A stretch of DNA of 64,000 nt from Bdellovibrionaceae bacterium UBA1609 (lineage in GTDB: Bacteria; Bdellovibrionota; Bdellovibrionia; Bdellovibrionales; UBA1609): NCBI GenBank assembly GCA_002321895.1, contig DCMZ01000003.1, positions 210,655 to 274,654 on the forward strand, read 5' to 3'. Shown one piece after another: positions 1 through 8,602 of the stretch; positions within the stretch are counted from its first letter, which is position 1; every line of letters begins with the position of its first letter. Made by a program: the position numbers and the translations under genes. The notes under the pieces are model-generated. The model saw only the letters and a list, made by a program, of their open reading frames with translations. It had not been told where the DNA came from and searched no databases.

Positions 1-2
1 GG

Positions 3-3000
3 AATGACCTTACCAACCCTCGTAATTTAGTATTTACAACAAAACAAAACTTCTCTTTTGCGAAGCTGAAGGACCTAGTTTCCCCTGACTACCGTCCTAT
101 GCAGGCCGCTTTAGCTTCAGCAGGTGGTAACTCCAACGAATTTGGTTTCTTCCTCACAGAAAAACCAGTTTATGATTCCAGTAATAATATCGAGCAAAGA
201 GACATCGAACTTGTAAACCGATGGAATCCTAATAAGAAAAGTATTGTTTACTACTTAGGTCAAAACTTTAATGAGCCTCGAAACAAAGGCCTTAAAGATG
301 CCACGTATCACGCGGCCAACTTGATCAACCACAGTTTGGAAAAAGCCGGAGCAAAGATTCGTCTAGAGCTTCGTGATCCTGATCCAAATATTATCGATGG
401 TGACGTTCGATACAGCCAGGTGCTCTTGGCAGAAGACCCTATCACTCGCGGTCTACTTGGATACGGACCCGTTGTTGCGAACCCTGATACCGGTGAAATA
501 CTTACTGGTCGCGTGGCTATGTACTCCGGAATTATAAAAAAGACCATTCGAAATGCATACAACGACGTCATTCAATTGGCGAAGCAAGAAGAAGCGCAAC
601 TCACTCCCCAGCAGCAACAACAGTTAATGAGCCAAACCCAAACGGCACGCTCTGATGAGAACATGTCTTTAGCTATGGCAATGGGGTTCAGAGATAACGC
701 TTTAGCTTTTAAAGATCGTATCGATTACGTGCAACCTATTGATCTAGATCAAATCGTAGCTATGCAAGATCAGGACGCCATGATGTTTATTGCCCGCAAT
801 GTGGATGGCTTTGGACGCATCAATCCAGATCTTGGAACGGATCAAATCTCTTTGAGCAATTCTTTGTTCCTTGAGCATTTTGAAACTGATAGCCATAAAA
901 TCATGCACCGAATTGAAGAAATGAAAGAAGCTTATATAAAACAAAGCTTTTATCCTGTTGAAATGTTCAATGCCCACTCGGCCATTGATGATAAAATTCA
1001 ATTGATCAAAGAAAAGTATGGCTTAAAGCCTTGGCTTCCAAACACTCCTGAATATGCCGGCGTGTCTCAGAAGTTAAGCGAAGCTGAGAAGCAAGAAATC
1101 ATAGATCTACTTGTTCCTGCGCTTTATGTTCCAACATTGGTTCACGAATGGGGACATAACCTGGGGCTTCGCCATAACTTTGCCGGATCAACGGACAAGG
1201 ACAACTGGTATGCACATAAACATGACCACAGTGCCACAGATTTAGAGACTAGCGAGGCTATTGAAGTTAAAGAAGATATCCAGTTTTTCGAAAAACTTGG
1301 TATCAAACGTAAGATCGAATACAGCTCCATCATGGACTATGCTTATGGAACTATGAACGAACTTAACATCATGGGTAAGTATGATGTGGCAGCACTAAGA
1401 TTCGCCTATGGTTTTGCTGTAGACCCTCTTACTGGCGCTATGGAAGACTCGGCTCTTGAGTTTGTAAAGCGCAATGCGGACGGGCAGATTGTTGAAAAAA
1501 TGGTGGCTTCTAATACACCTGAAGGCAAGCAAGCAGCGTTAGCTGCAGGTTTTGAACTTCGCGACTATGCCTTCTGTACAGATGAAGGTGTTTCGCTCAA
1601 CGCGACTTGTAACCGCTTCGATGAAGGAACCAACTATTCTGAAGTGTCTCAACACTATATCGACAGCTACGAAGAAAACTATCATCGTCGTAACCTAAGA
1701 AATGGTCGCCGCAACTTTGATATTGGTGGCGGAGACATTCAATACTTGTTGCGTACCCGTGAATTGTTCAGAAACTTGAGACTTCCTTTCGAATTCTATG
1801 AGTTGATTAAGAATAAGTACAATATCCCTGAGAACGATCCACAGTGGCTTACTGACGAGTTCTTAAGTGATGTAAGACAGGCTGCGGCCAAAGGCGGACG
1901 TTTCTTCTTGAGTGTTATTACCACTCCAGATGCTATGTGCCGAATTTCACCTGCCTCCAATCCAACTCAAACCTTCCCAATGGCACCGTTTGTTCCATTA
2001 GCACAATTTGGTGACTCTTACGCCCATTGTGGAGAGGTTCAATTGAATCCATTGTCTGGGTTGATCATCTCTGGTCAAGCCGGTAAATCTCTCAACTCCA
2101 GAAAGTCTCGTAACAATCCAAGCTCGTATATCGATGAAGTTGATGTTCGTGGAATCTGGATAGATAAGTTACTTGCCGCTCAGGCTCTTTTCACTCGCGA
2201 TACGGGCATGGCCAATGACGAGTACGATGAAAACTATCTGCATTTACCAGAGTTAAGAGACGATATCACAAATACATTGGATAAAGTCTTGAACGACCAG
2301 CATACGGCATATGTAAACGTAAGTCTTGAGCCTGTTTTTAACTCCAACCCTGATAAGGCCTTGGGCGGAATGATCACTCAGCCTATGTCATATAGCTTAG
2401 TGAATGACAATGCGGGCACAATTAAAGAGCCTTTGGTTAGAGGTATCGGACTTTACTTTGGACTTCCTAAATCAAGCACTTCTTTGCAAAAGAAGATCGC
2501 AGACATTATGAAGGAAAATGCAGAAGCTGAGTCGGATGTAGAAGTCAGCAACCTAATGGCCAACTACACCGGGCTTGAAACGGTTTCCAACTTCGACCGC
2601 TCATTTAACTTCTCGCGTTTCATCTCTGATGGCGGAAAGGTTTTCAAGGATCCTCATTCTAACAATACCTATATAGCGACAAAAGAGAATGTATCTGCTC
2701 AAAGAGCCATTACGTTTATCGAAGAAATTGATCCTGAAGACAGATCTAACACTCTCGGAGTGATCAACAAGTTTATCGATAAGCTTTCTGGCGATGTAGA
2801 TCCTGATGACGAAGAAGCCGTTGAAGCGGATAAAGCTGTTCGCCGCCAACGTGTCCGAATGATTGCTATTCAACGATTGCAAGCAGAAGCTGCTGGTGAA
2901 GAGATCGATATGAGCGAAGTACCTAGTATTGAGCGAAAACTGTACAACGAACGAAATGTTAAATTGGAAGTGATGTTCGCCTATGCGACGGGCTCTCTGA

Positions 3001-3056
3001 AAGACACTGAGTTCTACCTAAGCACCTTACGCAACTTAGCGAGCGTAGAAGACTAA
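3..3056 (+). CDS. Large zinc-dependent metalloprotease (metzincin-like, DUF4953-type), 5' truncated by window edge
   Basis: The frame is open from base 3 with no stop, so the gene enters from the left; the first internal Met is at 99. About 1017 residues are visible. Counting from the first visible codon, HEWGH falls at about 381-385 and continues as HNLGLRHNF, giving HExxHxxGxxH. The sequence SSIMDY about 55 residues later fits a Met-turn. HExxHxxGLRHNF plus S(I/V)MDY is the pattern I know from large secreted bacterial zinc proteases with DUF5117/DUF4953 regions. The signal sequence would lie outside the window. A perfect intrinsic terminator follows. The role is probably extracellular or periplasmic proteolysis; the substrate is unknown. 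Family assignment is fairly secure, the biological role is not. Confidence 0.8.
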   Translation, partial: NDLTNPRNLVFTTKQNFSFAKLKDLVSPDYRPMQAALASAGGNSNEFGFFLTEKPVYDSSNNIEQRDIELVNRWNPNKKSIVYYLGQNFNEPRNKGLKDATYHAANLINHSLEKAGAKIRLELRDPDPNIIDGDVRYSQVLLAEDPITRGLLGYGPVVANPDTGEILTGRVAMYSGIIKKTIRNAYNDVIQLAKQEEAQLTPQQQQQLMSQTQTARSDENMSLAMAMGFRDNALAFKDRIDYVQPIDLDQIVAMQDQDAMMFIARNVDGFGRINPDLGTDQISLSNSLFLEHFETDSHKIMHRIEEMKEAYIKQSFYPVEMFNAHSAIDDKIQLIKEKYGLKPWLPNTPEYAGVSQKLSEAEKQEIIDLLVPALYVPTLVHEWGHNLGLRHNFAGSTDKDNWYAHKHDHSATDLETSEAIEVKEDIQFFEKLGIKRKIEYSSIMDYAYGTMNELNIMGKYDVAALRFAYGFAVDPLTGAMEDSALEFVKRNADGQIVEKMVASNTPEGKQAALAAGFELRDYAFCTDEGVSLNATCNRFDEGTNYSEVSQHYIDSYEENYHRRNLRNGRRNFDIGGGDIQYLLRTRELFRNLRLPFEFYELIKNKYNIPENDPQWLTDEFLSDVRQAAAKGGRFFLSVITTPDAMCRISPASNPTQTFPMAPFVPLAQFGDSYAHCGEVQLNPLSGLIISGQAGKSLNSRKSRNNPSSYIDEVDVRGIWIDKLLAAQALFTRDTGMANDEYDENYLHLPELRDDITNTLDKVLNDQHTAYVNVSLEPVFNSNPDKALGGMITQPMSYSLVNDNAGTIKEPLVRGIGLYFGLPKSSTSLQKKIADIMKENAEAESDVEVSNLMANYTGLETVSNFDRSFNFSRFISDGGKVFKDPHSNNTYIATKENVSAQRAITFIEEIDPEDRSNTLGVINKFIDKLSGDVDPDDEEAVEADKAVRRQRVRMIAIQRLQAEAAGEEIDMSEVPSIERKLYNERNVKLEVMFAYATGSLKDTEFYLSTLRNLASVED

Positions 3057-3087
3057 GCTCTTATTACTGTATAATGAATATTTTTGA

Positions 3088-3118
3088 CCGCCACAGATCT
3101 TTCTGTGGCGGTTTTTTT
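3088..3118 (+). terminator. Rho-independent terminator after the metzincin-like protease
   Basis: CCGCCACAG (3088-3096) pairs perfectly with CTGTGGCGG (3103-3111) across a 6-nt loop and is followed by seven T. It sits 31 bases after the stop codon. Confidence 0.92.
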
Positions 3119-3161
3119 ATGGGGACTTGAACTCCCAGCCTTCCGCTGATACATCCCTGGT

Positions 3162-3803
3162 ATGCAATTACACGAATGGGCCCAACAGCCCGAAGCTTTT
3201 AGAGATGAAGAGTGGGAGCAGAATTTCCTCAATGCGCTGGTTCAGGGGCAAGTGGAGATTGTCTCCGATGAACCCATGTCCGGCCCGGACGGATGGCCCT
3301 ATATGCTAGTAAAGACGTCTGCCGAAGCTGAAGAGCCCTCTAGGAACCTATTACATTGGCTTTCAGAGAATGGTGTGGGCCTGGTCATCAACTCTCACAA
3401 AGAAATGCCCGATTACGTCTTTACCTACGGGATGATTTGGAACTTTCGCCATAATGGCCATTTTTTGAGCTCAAAAGACGCCCTCCCAGATAAAACTGGG
3501 GAAATTGTCTTTAAACAGGGCCAACAAGTCCATGCTGGTGATGCTAATGAAGCTTACTTACCTAAATACGCCAGAGATATTTTAAAGCAATTCTTCAAAC
3601 AACAGAACGTGGATTCGCCTAAAATCTTAGTCATGAGCTCCGATGGTAAAAACTACGATCTGGTCATCTCCCTCGACGCCATAGGTAACCCACCCAAAGA
3701 AGAACATCAGGGAATTTTAGAAGCCATTTCTTGGTTCCTACCCCTAGGATACTCCTTAATTTTAGCCTCTGAAGAAGGCCTCCCTCCGTTCTTCGACTTG
3801 TAA
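3162..3803 (+). CDS. Conserved-looking cytoplasmic protein, function unknown
   Basis: A 213-residue protein with no signal peptide or membrane segment, acidic and rich in aromatic residues (motifs WPYMLVK, YGMIWNFRHNGHF, ISWFLPLGYSLIL). The C-terminal half (about 140-175) faintly resembles the C-terminal domain of SseB-like proteins (helix, then a strand ending in SLDA), but I would not name it on that. No good Shine-Dalgarno precedes the ATG at 3162. An in-frame stop lies just upstream, so no longer canonical start exists. It is the first gene after the terminator and lies 25 bases before the membrane protein gene downstream. Coding is supported by length and by the absence of competing frames. 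Confidence 0.6.
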   Translation: MQLHEWAQQPEAFRDEEWEQNFLNALVQGQVEIVSDEPMSGPDGWPYMLVKTSAEAEEPSRNLLHWLSENGVGLVINSHKEMPDYVFTYGMIWNFRHNGHFLSSKDALPDKTGEIVFKQGQQVHAGDANEAYLPKYARDILKQFFKQQNVDSPKILVMSSDGKNYDLVISLDAIGNPPKEEHQGILEAISWFLPLGYSLILASEEGLPPFFDL

Positions 3804-3828
3804 ATTTCGCCTATAGGACCTTACAATA

Positions 3829-5364
3829 GTGCTCTGTATGCGTATTCAGGACTGGATTGCCTTTTTAGCTGTGATTGTCGGCAGTGTGTTTTTCTACAAG
3901 AGCCTTACCGTTTTTTGGGCTGACTCCGAACTATGGGCTGTCACTCTGTCTAAAGAACATTTTTTCCTTTTCGATTCTGCATTTCATATCCCAGACAATG
4001 CCATTGGGATGTACTTTAAACCGTTACATCACCTGATGATCAAGTTCATATATTTTGCGTTTCCTAGTCACTGGGATATCATGGCCATCAATCGAATTTT
4101 TGGAGCTATTATCGGCCTGGGATCCGCCTACGTATACTCCAGAATCTTTCACGATATACTTTCCAATAAAAAAGGTTGGGCCATCGCCTTTGTTGCGATT
4201 GTTACTACCACACTTTACTTTGAACGCGGATTTCGTATTCGAGCCGATCTATTGGCCTCTTTATTTCATGGCTTAGTTCTGTATGAGTTTTTTAGAATTC
4301 AAAGGATAGAGGCTAGCAAACGTCAGATAAAAATTTCGATGGTTCTTATCATTCTGTACGAAACCGCAATGGTGGCCAGCACTGTAAAGTACTTACCAAT
4401 TTGGTTCCTGCTCAACATTCTTTACTTTTTTCTTCTTGTTGGAACACCAAAAGAAAAATATTGGGCCCGCTTTTATAAATATAAATTCATCGCTCAACTT
4501 GTAGCCATATTTATTTTAGTCATGGCCATCACTCTCTTTAAAGCTAGCTTTTTAACAGATTACCTGAAGACACTTTCCAATTACGCCAGCCAGGCTAACT
4601 CCCCGCTATTTAATAGCTATACTTCTAAGTTTGTCCATATTTACAGATGGATCATAGGCAATCCGGCATTGTGGGTTGGATACTTTTCACTGGTACTCTT
4701 TAGCATAACTCGCCTGTTCTTTTCTTTTGAGAAGGTTTTTACAAATGAGAAAAATAAAAACTTTCTCACATTTTATAGTGTCCTTCTTTTTGGCTATGTC
4801 TTAATGACCCCCGAGAAGTATGCCTATTATATTGCGAGCGTCTCCCCCCTATTCTCTATCCTCGCAGTCAGCTATTTTCTACACGCTCTTGCAAAACTCA
4901 AGGAGGAGAGTGGAGCTCCCATCAATATCTATGGACTCGCAGGTGGACTATTGTTGGTAAAGACTCTACTCGTCATCATTATTTATTCGGATCAATGGAC
5001 GAACTTTGATCAAAGACGATTTCAGTTCGCATTAAAGAGTTATATAGAAAAAAATAACATCTCATCTTACTATGATCCCATTGGAATTCTGCCTAGAGAC
5101 ATGAAGCTCTTTGCGTTCCTTGGGCCCAATCAATACAGCCAAAACAAAGTGGCTTTTGAGAAAGTCATGCGACTCGAACCCGAATTGATTGTATGTACCA
5201 GAAAATGTAATTTGCTCCCTTTTGGTTGGCACCGCACTCTGGTGGAAAAATATGAGTACAACTCCCCAAGTGTCTTTAATCTCAAGGGTTTAGAGCTGAA
5301 TAAATTCCAAAATCCAACCAACCAATCTTTGAATAATTTATTCCGTTACGATCACCATAAATAG
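3829..5364 (+). CDS. Polytopic membrane protein, GT-C glycosyltransferase-like
   Basis: A 511-residue protein with about ten hydrophobic segments, starting with a transmembrane helix at 8-28. An acidic pair follows in the first external loop (WADSELW, about 30-36). This is the layout of GT-C enzymes such as ArnT/PMT, which move sugars from polyprenyl-phosphate donors on the outer face of the inner membrane and use an Asp/Glu in that loop. The fold call is inference; no specific family is recognised. GTG at 3829 is chosen because AGGA lies 10 bases upstream; ATG at 3838 is the alternative. A probable promoter for the next genes follows, so this gene may be separate from the 5465-7439 pair. Confidence 0.6.
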   Translation: MLCMRIQDWIAFLAVIVGSVFFYKSLTVFWADSELWAVTLSKEHFFLFDSAFHIPDNAIGMYFKPLHHLMIKFIYFAFPSHWDIMAINRIFGAIIGLGSAYVYSRIFHDILSNKKGWAIAFVAIVTTTLYFERGFRIRADLLASLFHGLVLYEFFRIQRIEASKRQIKISMVLIILYETAMVASTVKYLPIWFLLNILYFFLLVGTPKEKYWARFYKYKFIAQLVAIFILVMAITLFKASFLTDYLKTLSNYASQANSPLFNSYTSKFVHIYRWIIGNPALWVGYFSLVLFSITRLFFSFEKVFTNEKNKNFLTFYSVLLFGYVLMTPEKYAYYIASVSPLFSILAVSYFLHALAKLKEESGAPINIYGLAGGLLLVKTLLVIIIYSDQWTNFDQRRFQFALKSYIEKNNISSYYDPIGILPRDMKLFAFLGPNQYSQNKVAFEKVMRLEPELIVCTRKCNLLPFGWHRTLVEKYEYNSPSVFNLKGLELNKFQNPTNQSLNNLFRYDHHK

Positions 5365-5403
5365 TCGTCTTTTTACTCGATCTAGACTCATTTTATGCTT
5401 ATA

Positions 5404-5409
5404 TATAAT
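5404..5409 (+). promoter_or_regulatory. Probable sigma-70 type -10 box upstream of the HEXXH/PP-loop pair
   Basis: TATAAT lies in an AT-rich stretch 18 bases before a strong Shine-Dalgarno (AAGGGGGAG, 5427-5435). A partial -35 (TAGACT, 5383-5388) lies 15 bases upstream, shorter than ideal. Spacing to the ribosome site predicts a short leader. Confidence 0.4.
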
Positions 5410-5464
5410 GCAAAGAAAAATCTCTTAAGGGGGAGCTAAGATTTACTTTCACGATCTCAGCCAT

Positions 5465-6424
5465 TTGCTAGTTAAGCATACAGAATTCGAACACTGTACT
5501 CCACTAAAGCATGTGTTTGGAGACGGATACCTCTATAGCCATTCCCATGTATTTAAATCCATCAGGGACCAGGCATTAAAATCGAGTGTGACTTTCGGCG
5601 CAGAACCAGAACTCCAATCCCAGTACGATGCATTTCCGCTTTTATGCTTGAATGAGATTATTAAGCATAGATGTGTTCCCGCTAAAGATAACGTCAGTCC
5701 CCTGCGGAGGTTTGAACGAGATTACCATTTAGATTTAAAGTTCTATCCTAAACCCGTTAATCCTATCACCCATGAGACCGTTCATATTCTAGTAAATGAT
5801 TTTTTTGGCGGACAACCTCTCCATTTTACAGAGGGTCCGGTTGATAAGTATTATGTGGGACAATTGATTGCTGGCGAATCTGCAGCAAATACCTTTGAAC
5901 ATTGGATTGCTCATAATTGTCATGATGAAATCCTGGGTAGCCTTTGCCGATTCAACCTCTATAGAACCCCGAGCACGGAACACACCACCCAGTATTCTTA
6001 CTTAAAAAATAAAATCGGTGAAAAGTCTGTTTTTAAATTGCTGTTCTATTCATTTGTAGTAGCTAATTTTTACCATAAAGAAACCAAACCTTCCGCCTCT
6101 TTAGTGGATGCTCTCATTTCGTTTTGCCAATTGAACAAAAAGAATCCTTTAGAGCTTGAACTGTCCAAATCCGTTATTGCCGATGGCTATCAACTCAGCC
6201 GCAGCTTTGCCACTCAAACCACTCAAGGATTTTTCAAGTTCATTGGGGGACCTAGCACCCTGGAGGAAGCTTACTTCTTTAGTATTGAAGATTTGATTTT
6301 TCAGGATCAATTTTTTGAACCTCTTATCGACCACCTTTTCTCTGTGGTCATAGCCCCTTCAAAAAAAGAATCTAAAACGATCCTCCCTACAAGTTTGCAG
6401 GAGCTACCCATCGATGCTTTCTAA
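5465..6424 (+). CDS. Unknown protein with an HEXXH motif, coupled to a PP-loop ATPase gene
   Basis: A 319-residue protein when read from TTG at 5465. Residues 103-107 are HETVH, and a second conserved-looking patch GESAANTFEHW begins at 137, so E138 or E145 could be a third metal ligand. This could be a zincin-type site, or an ExxH diiron-type site; I cannot tell which. There is no signal peptide or membrane helix. Start choice is difficult: the only good Shine-Dalgarno (5427-5435) is 29 bases before TTG but 5 bases before an in-frame ATT at 5441. That start would add eight residues (YFHDLSH-like). The 3' end overlaps the next gene by 11 bases, so the two products probably act together. Function unknown. 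Confidence 0.65.
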   Translation: MLVKHTEFEHCTPLKHVFGDGYLYSHSHVFKSIRDQALKSSVTFGAEPELQSQYDAFPLLCLNEIIKHRCVPAKDNVSPLRRFERDYHLDLKFYPKPVNPITHETVHILVNDFFGGQPLHFTEGPVDKYYVGQLIAGESAANTFEHWIAHNCHDEILGSLCRFNLYRTPSTEHTTQYSYLKNKIGEKSVFKLLFYSFVVANFYHKETKPSASLVDALISFCQLNKKNPLELELSKSVIADGYQLSRSFATQTTQGFFKFIGGPSTLEEAYFFSIEDLIFQDQFFEPLIDHLFSVVIAPSKKESKTILPTSLQELPIDAF

Positions 6425-7439
6425 GAATACAGAACAAATGGATTCAACTGCTGGCCTACAAGACGAGGCCACGTTTCAAAGGGTTAAACAGTTAAACTCA
6501 GATTTTAGCTGTCAAAAAATTAATGATCGCTTTGGATCTCAACTACACGCTAGAATTACTCCCTCCGGAAAGCTAAAGGGCTCTACCATTGAAGAGTGTG
6601 CCATGACGGCCAAAAAACTCTATCACCTGTCTAAAGATCCAATAGTCCTATGCTTATCCTCTGGTGCTGATAGCCAGGCTCTATTGCAATCCTTTCTATT
6701 AGCAAAAGTTCCCTTCCGAGCGGCAATCATGCAGTTCAAAAATGGATTCAACGAACACGATATCCGGTTAGCCAAACAGCAATGCCTTGAACTTAACATT
6801 CCCCATTCCATTGTAGACATTGATATTATCCGTTTTTTCGAATCCGGAACTTTTATAGAGTACGGAAAAAAGTATCAATGCCAATCGCCTCAGCTAGCTT
6901 CCCATTTGTGGCTGTTTGACCAAGTCGATGGAACTCCGGTCGCCTCTGGAAATTTCTATTTACCTACAATGAAAGATAATCATCTATTTTGGTTTGGTAT
7001 GCCTGGAGACCTACATGGTTGCTTGTTTAGGTATTTTTTGGAGAATGATCGACCTGGTGAACCTTGGTTTTTCCAAAATCGATCTGAGGTTTTAAGATCT
7101 TTTTTAAGCCTACCCGTTCTGAAAAGTTTTTCTCAAAGAGCGGAAAGCTCATTTATCGATGAATATTCTATTCGGTGCTTAGCCTATCAAAATGCCGGCT
7201 TTGATATAATCCCACAAGAGGCGAAACAAACCGGATTTGAAGTTTTACGAAAACACTATGATCATCAACTAGGAACGAAAGATGGGAAAGGCTTTGATGC
7301 TATTTTTAGGCGTCCTCTGGAAAAACTAAATCCCTTCGTAAAAAATTACACTCAAATCGTTCCGGAAAATATACTCCCGTCAACAGGCCAGCCGATACGA
7401 TTTAAGTCCCTCTACAAAAAGTTCCAAGATTTTATTTGA
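6414..7439 (+). CDS. PP-loop ATP pyrophosphatase, asparagine-synthetase-like domain
   Basis: A 341-residue protein. Residues 77-93 read IVLCLSSGADSQALLQS. This is the PP-loop signature S-G-x-D-S after a beta strand, used by the adenine-nucleotide alpha-hydrolase superfamily (asparagine synthetase, NAD synthetase, tRNA thiolation enzymes) to adenylate a substrate. No N-terminal Cys glutaminase domain is present, so it is not a complete AsnB. No CxxC typical of TtcA-like enzymes stands out. CAGGAG lies 10 bases before the ATG, inside the upstream gene, which it overlaps by 11 bases. The substrate is unknown; the partner HEXXH protein suggests a two-enzyme modification. PP-loop assignment is confident, pathway is not. 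Confidence 0.75.
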   Translation: MLSKNTEQMDSTAGLQDEATFQRVKQLNSDFSCQKINDRFGSQLHARITPSGKLKGSTIEECAMTAKKLYHLSKDPIVLCLSSGADSQALLQSFLLAKVPFRAAIMQFKNGFNEHDIRLAKQQCLELNIPHSIVDIDIIRFFESGTFIEYGKKYQCQSPQLASHLWLFDQVDGTPVASGNFYLPTMKDNHLFWFGMPGDLHGCLFRYFLENDRPGEPWFFQNRSEVLRSFLSLPVLKSFSQRAESSFIDEYSIRCLAYQNAGFDIIPQEAKQTGFEVLRKHYDHQLGTKDGKGFDAIFRRPLEKLNPFVKNYTQIVPENILPSTGQPIRFKSLYKKFQDFI

Positions 7440-8388
7440 TCTTTAGTTTTTGCAAGTTTCTCTTATAGTTTTCCTCTAAAAAAGAGGAGTCGAGACCGCC
7501 ATGAGAACTAGTACTTTTGTCAGTCAGCCGACCATAGCTAATTTGGTTTTTTGCCTCCCGAAAACTCCGTCCGACAGTTTCAATCTCTTCCAGGCCAGGT
7601 CCATAGTTTTCTCTATATGCCTCCTGATCTAAGGCAATCAGTGACGATCTCTCTTTCACTGCTATTACGATGCTTTGATGATCCGTGCTTTTTACAAATT
7701 CATTCAAATTTCCAAAAACGCTTCTTAGGCTTCCTCCCAAATCTCGCACCAGTAAGCTGTACAGCTTCTGCGATGAGGAGGCTACGTTGATAGATAAAAC
7801 ACCGCCTGGCGTAAGGCGATCCCAGCATAATTTGAAAAACTCAACGGTCGATAAGCTATGTACCATCAAACTTGAGTTTCGAGCCGGCATATAGGCATCC
7901 ACGATGATGAGATCAAAGGACTCTTTAGTTTTCTCTAAGTATTTACGTCCATCACCTACATGTACCTTTAACCTCGGGTGATTCTTGGGCAGACCAAAAT
8001 GATCAAAGGCCGCTTTGGCAGTATCCGGGTCTATTTCAGCGGAGGTGAAGTGGATCTCTGGATACAACTTCAGGAAGGCTTTAGCATTGTGCCCACCGCC
8101 CAATCCAATTTCATATACATTCTTAACATGACTATTGATAAGTAATGCGCCATGGAAATAATCGTTATAGAGGCCCTTCCCGCTCAGGCTCTCGCCCTTA
8201 CCTACAACCGTCTGAACCACTGAATTTTGTTTAAGTAAAATTCGTTGTCCATCATCGACGACTTCCAAATCACCGGCGGCTGACTTATCGACCCTCTTAA
8301 AAAGGACTTTTCCGGGATCATCAGCCCAACTCCAGGCTCCAAAGAGACTCACTAAAACTGTGAGTAAAAAAATCTTTAGAAAATCCAT
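7432..8388 (-). CDS. Exported spermidine-synthase-like SAM-dependent enzyme
   Basis: A 318-residue protein starting at ATG 8388. The frame stays open upstream into tRNA-Val, but a terminator lies in between, and translation from 8388 begins with a clear signal peptide (hydrophobic 4-18, then AWSWADD). The core is spermidine-synthase-like: YNDYFHGALL (about 74-83) resembles the substrate gate, EIGLGGG at 93-99 binds nucleotide, E118/D120 form the acidic strand end, VGDGRKYL (144-151) and IIVDAY (161-166) follow. The family uses decarboxylated SAM and putrescine, or acts as a methyltransferase-like enzyme. A signal peptide is unusual because the cofactor is cytosolic. Its stop overlaps the convergent PP-loop gene by 8 bases. 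Confidence 0.75.
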   Translation of the reverse strand: MDFLKIFLLTVLVSLFGAWSWADDPGKVLFKRVDKSAAGDLEVVDDGQRILLKQNSVVQTVVGKGESLSGKGLYNDYFHGALLINSHVKNVYEIGLGGGHNAKAFLKLYPEIHFTSAEIDPDTAKAAFDHFGLPKNHPRLKVHVGDGRKYLEKTKESFDLIIVDAYMPARNSSLMVHSLSTVEFFKLCWDRLTPGGVLSINVASSSQKLYSLLVRDLGGSLRSVFGNLNEFVKSTDHQSIVIAVKERSSLIALDQEAYRENYGPGLEEIETVGRSFREAKNQISYGRLTDKSTSSHGGLDSSFLEENYKRNLQKLKIK

Positions 8389-8429
8389 TGGCGCAAAACC
8401 ATTCCATCGACTCCTGAGGGCAAATTTAC

Positions 8430-8456
8430 AAAAAAAAAGCAGCCCAAAATGGCTGC
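8430..8456 (-). terminator. Rho-independent terminator of tRNA-Val
   Basis: On the minus strand GCAGCC and GGCTGC form a 6-bp stem around ATTTTG, followed by nine T. It lies 10 bases beyond the encoded CCA end of tRNA-Val and separates it from the exported spermidine-synthase-like gene. Confidence 0.85.
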
Positions 8457-8465
8457 ATTTTAATT

Positions 8466-8541
8466 TGGTAGGGAGTGCCGGGTTCGAACCGACGACATCC
8501 ACCTTGTAAGGGTGGCGCTCTACCAACTGAGCTAACTCCCT
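8466..8541 (-). tRNA. tRNA-Val(UAC)
   Basis: A full cloverleaf can be drawn. The acceptor stem AGGGAGT pairs with ACTCCCT, followed by discriminator A and an encoded CCA. The D stem is GCTC/GAGC. The anticodon stem CCACC/GGTGG encloses loop CTTACAA (anticodon TAC). The T stem GTCGG/CCGGC encloses TTCGAAC. It is 76 nt including CCA and decodes GUA. Confidence 0.97.
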
Positions 8542-8561
8542 AAATCGGATAATGAGGCGCC

Positions 8562-8590
8562 AAATTAGCCAAAATTTCTTCGGCTGTCCA
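8562..8590 (-). promoter_or_regulatory. Candidate promoter of tRNA-Val
   Basis: On the minus strand TGGACA (5 of 6 to the -35 consensus) is followed after 17 bases by TAATTT (3 of 6), with 20 bases to the mature 5' end of tRNA-Val. Distance and spacer are right; the -10 is weak. Confidence 0.42.
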
Positions 8591-8602
8591 GCGCCTTTTT
8601 CA

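Noticed and set aside
3119..3175. Minus-strand sequence resembling the 3' half of a tRNA (GGGAGTTCAAGTCCCC).
   Set aside because: The T stem has two mismatches in five pairs and no anticodon or acceptor stem can be drawn. At most a decayed remnant.
5465..7439. Lasso-peptide or similar RiPP cluster because of the asparagine-synthetase-like PP-loop gene.
   Set aside because: No precursor peptide frame, no transglutaminase-like B protein and no exporter are adjacent.
7432..8526. Longer version of the spermidine-synthase-like protein starting inside tRNA-Val.
   Set aside because: The extra 46 codons run through tRNA-Val and its terminator and would bury the signal peptide.
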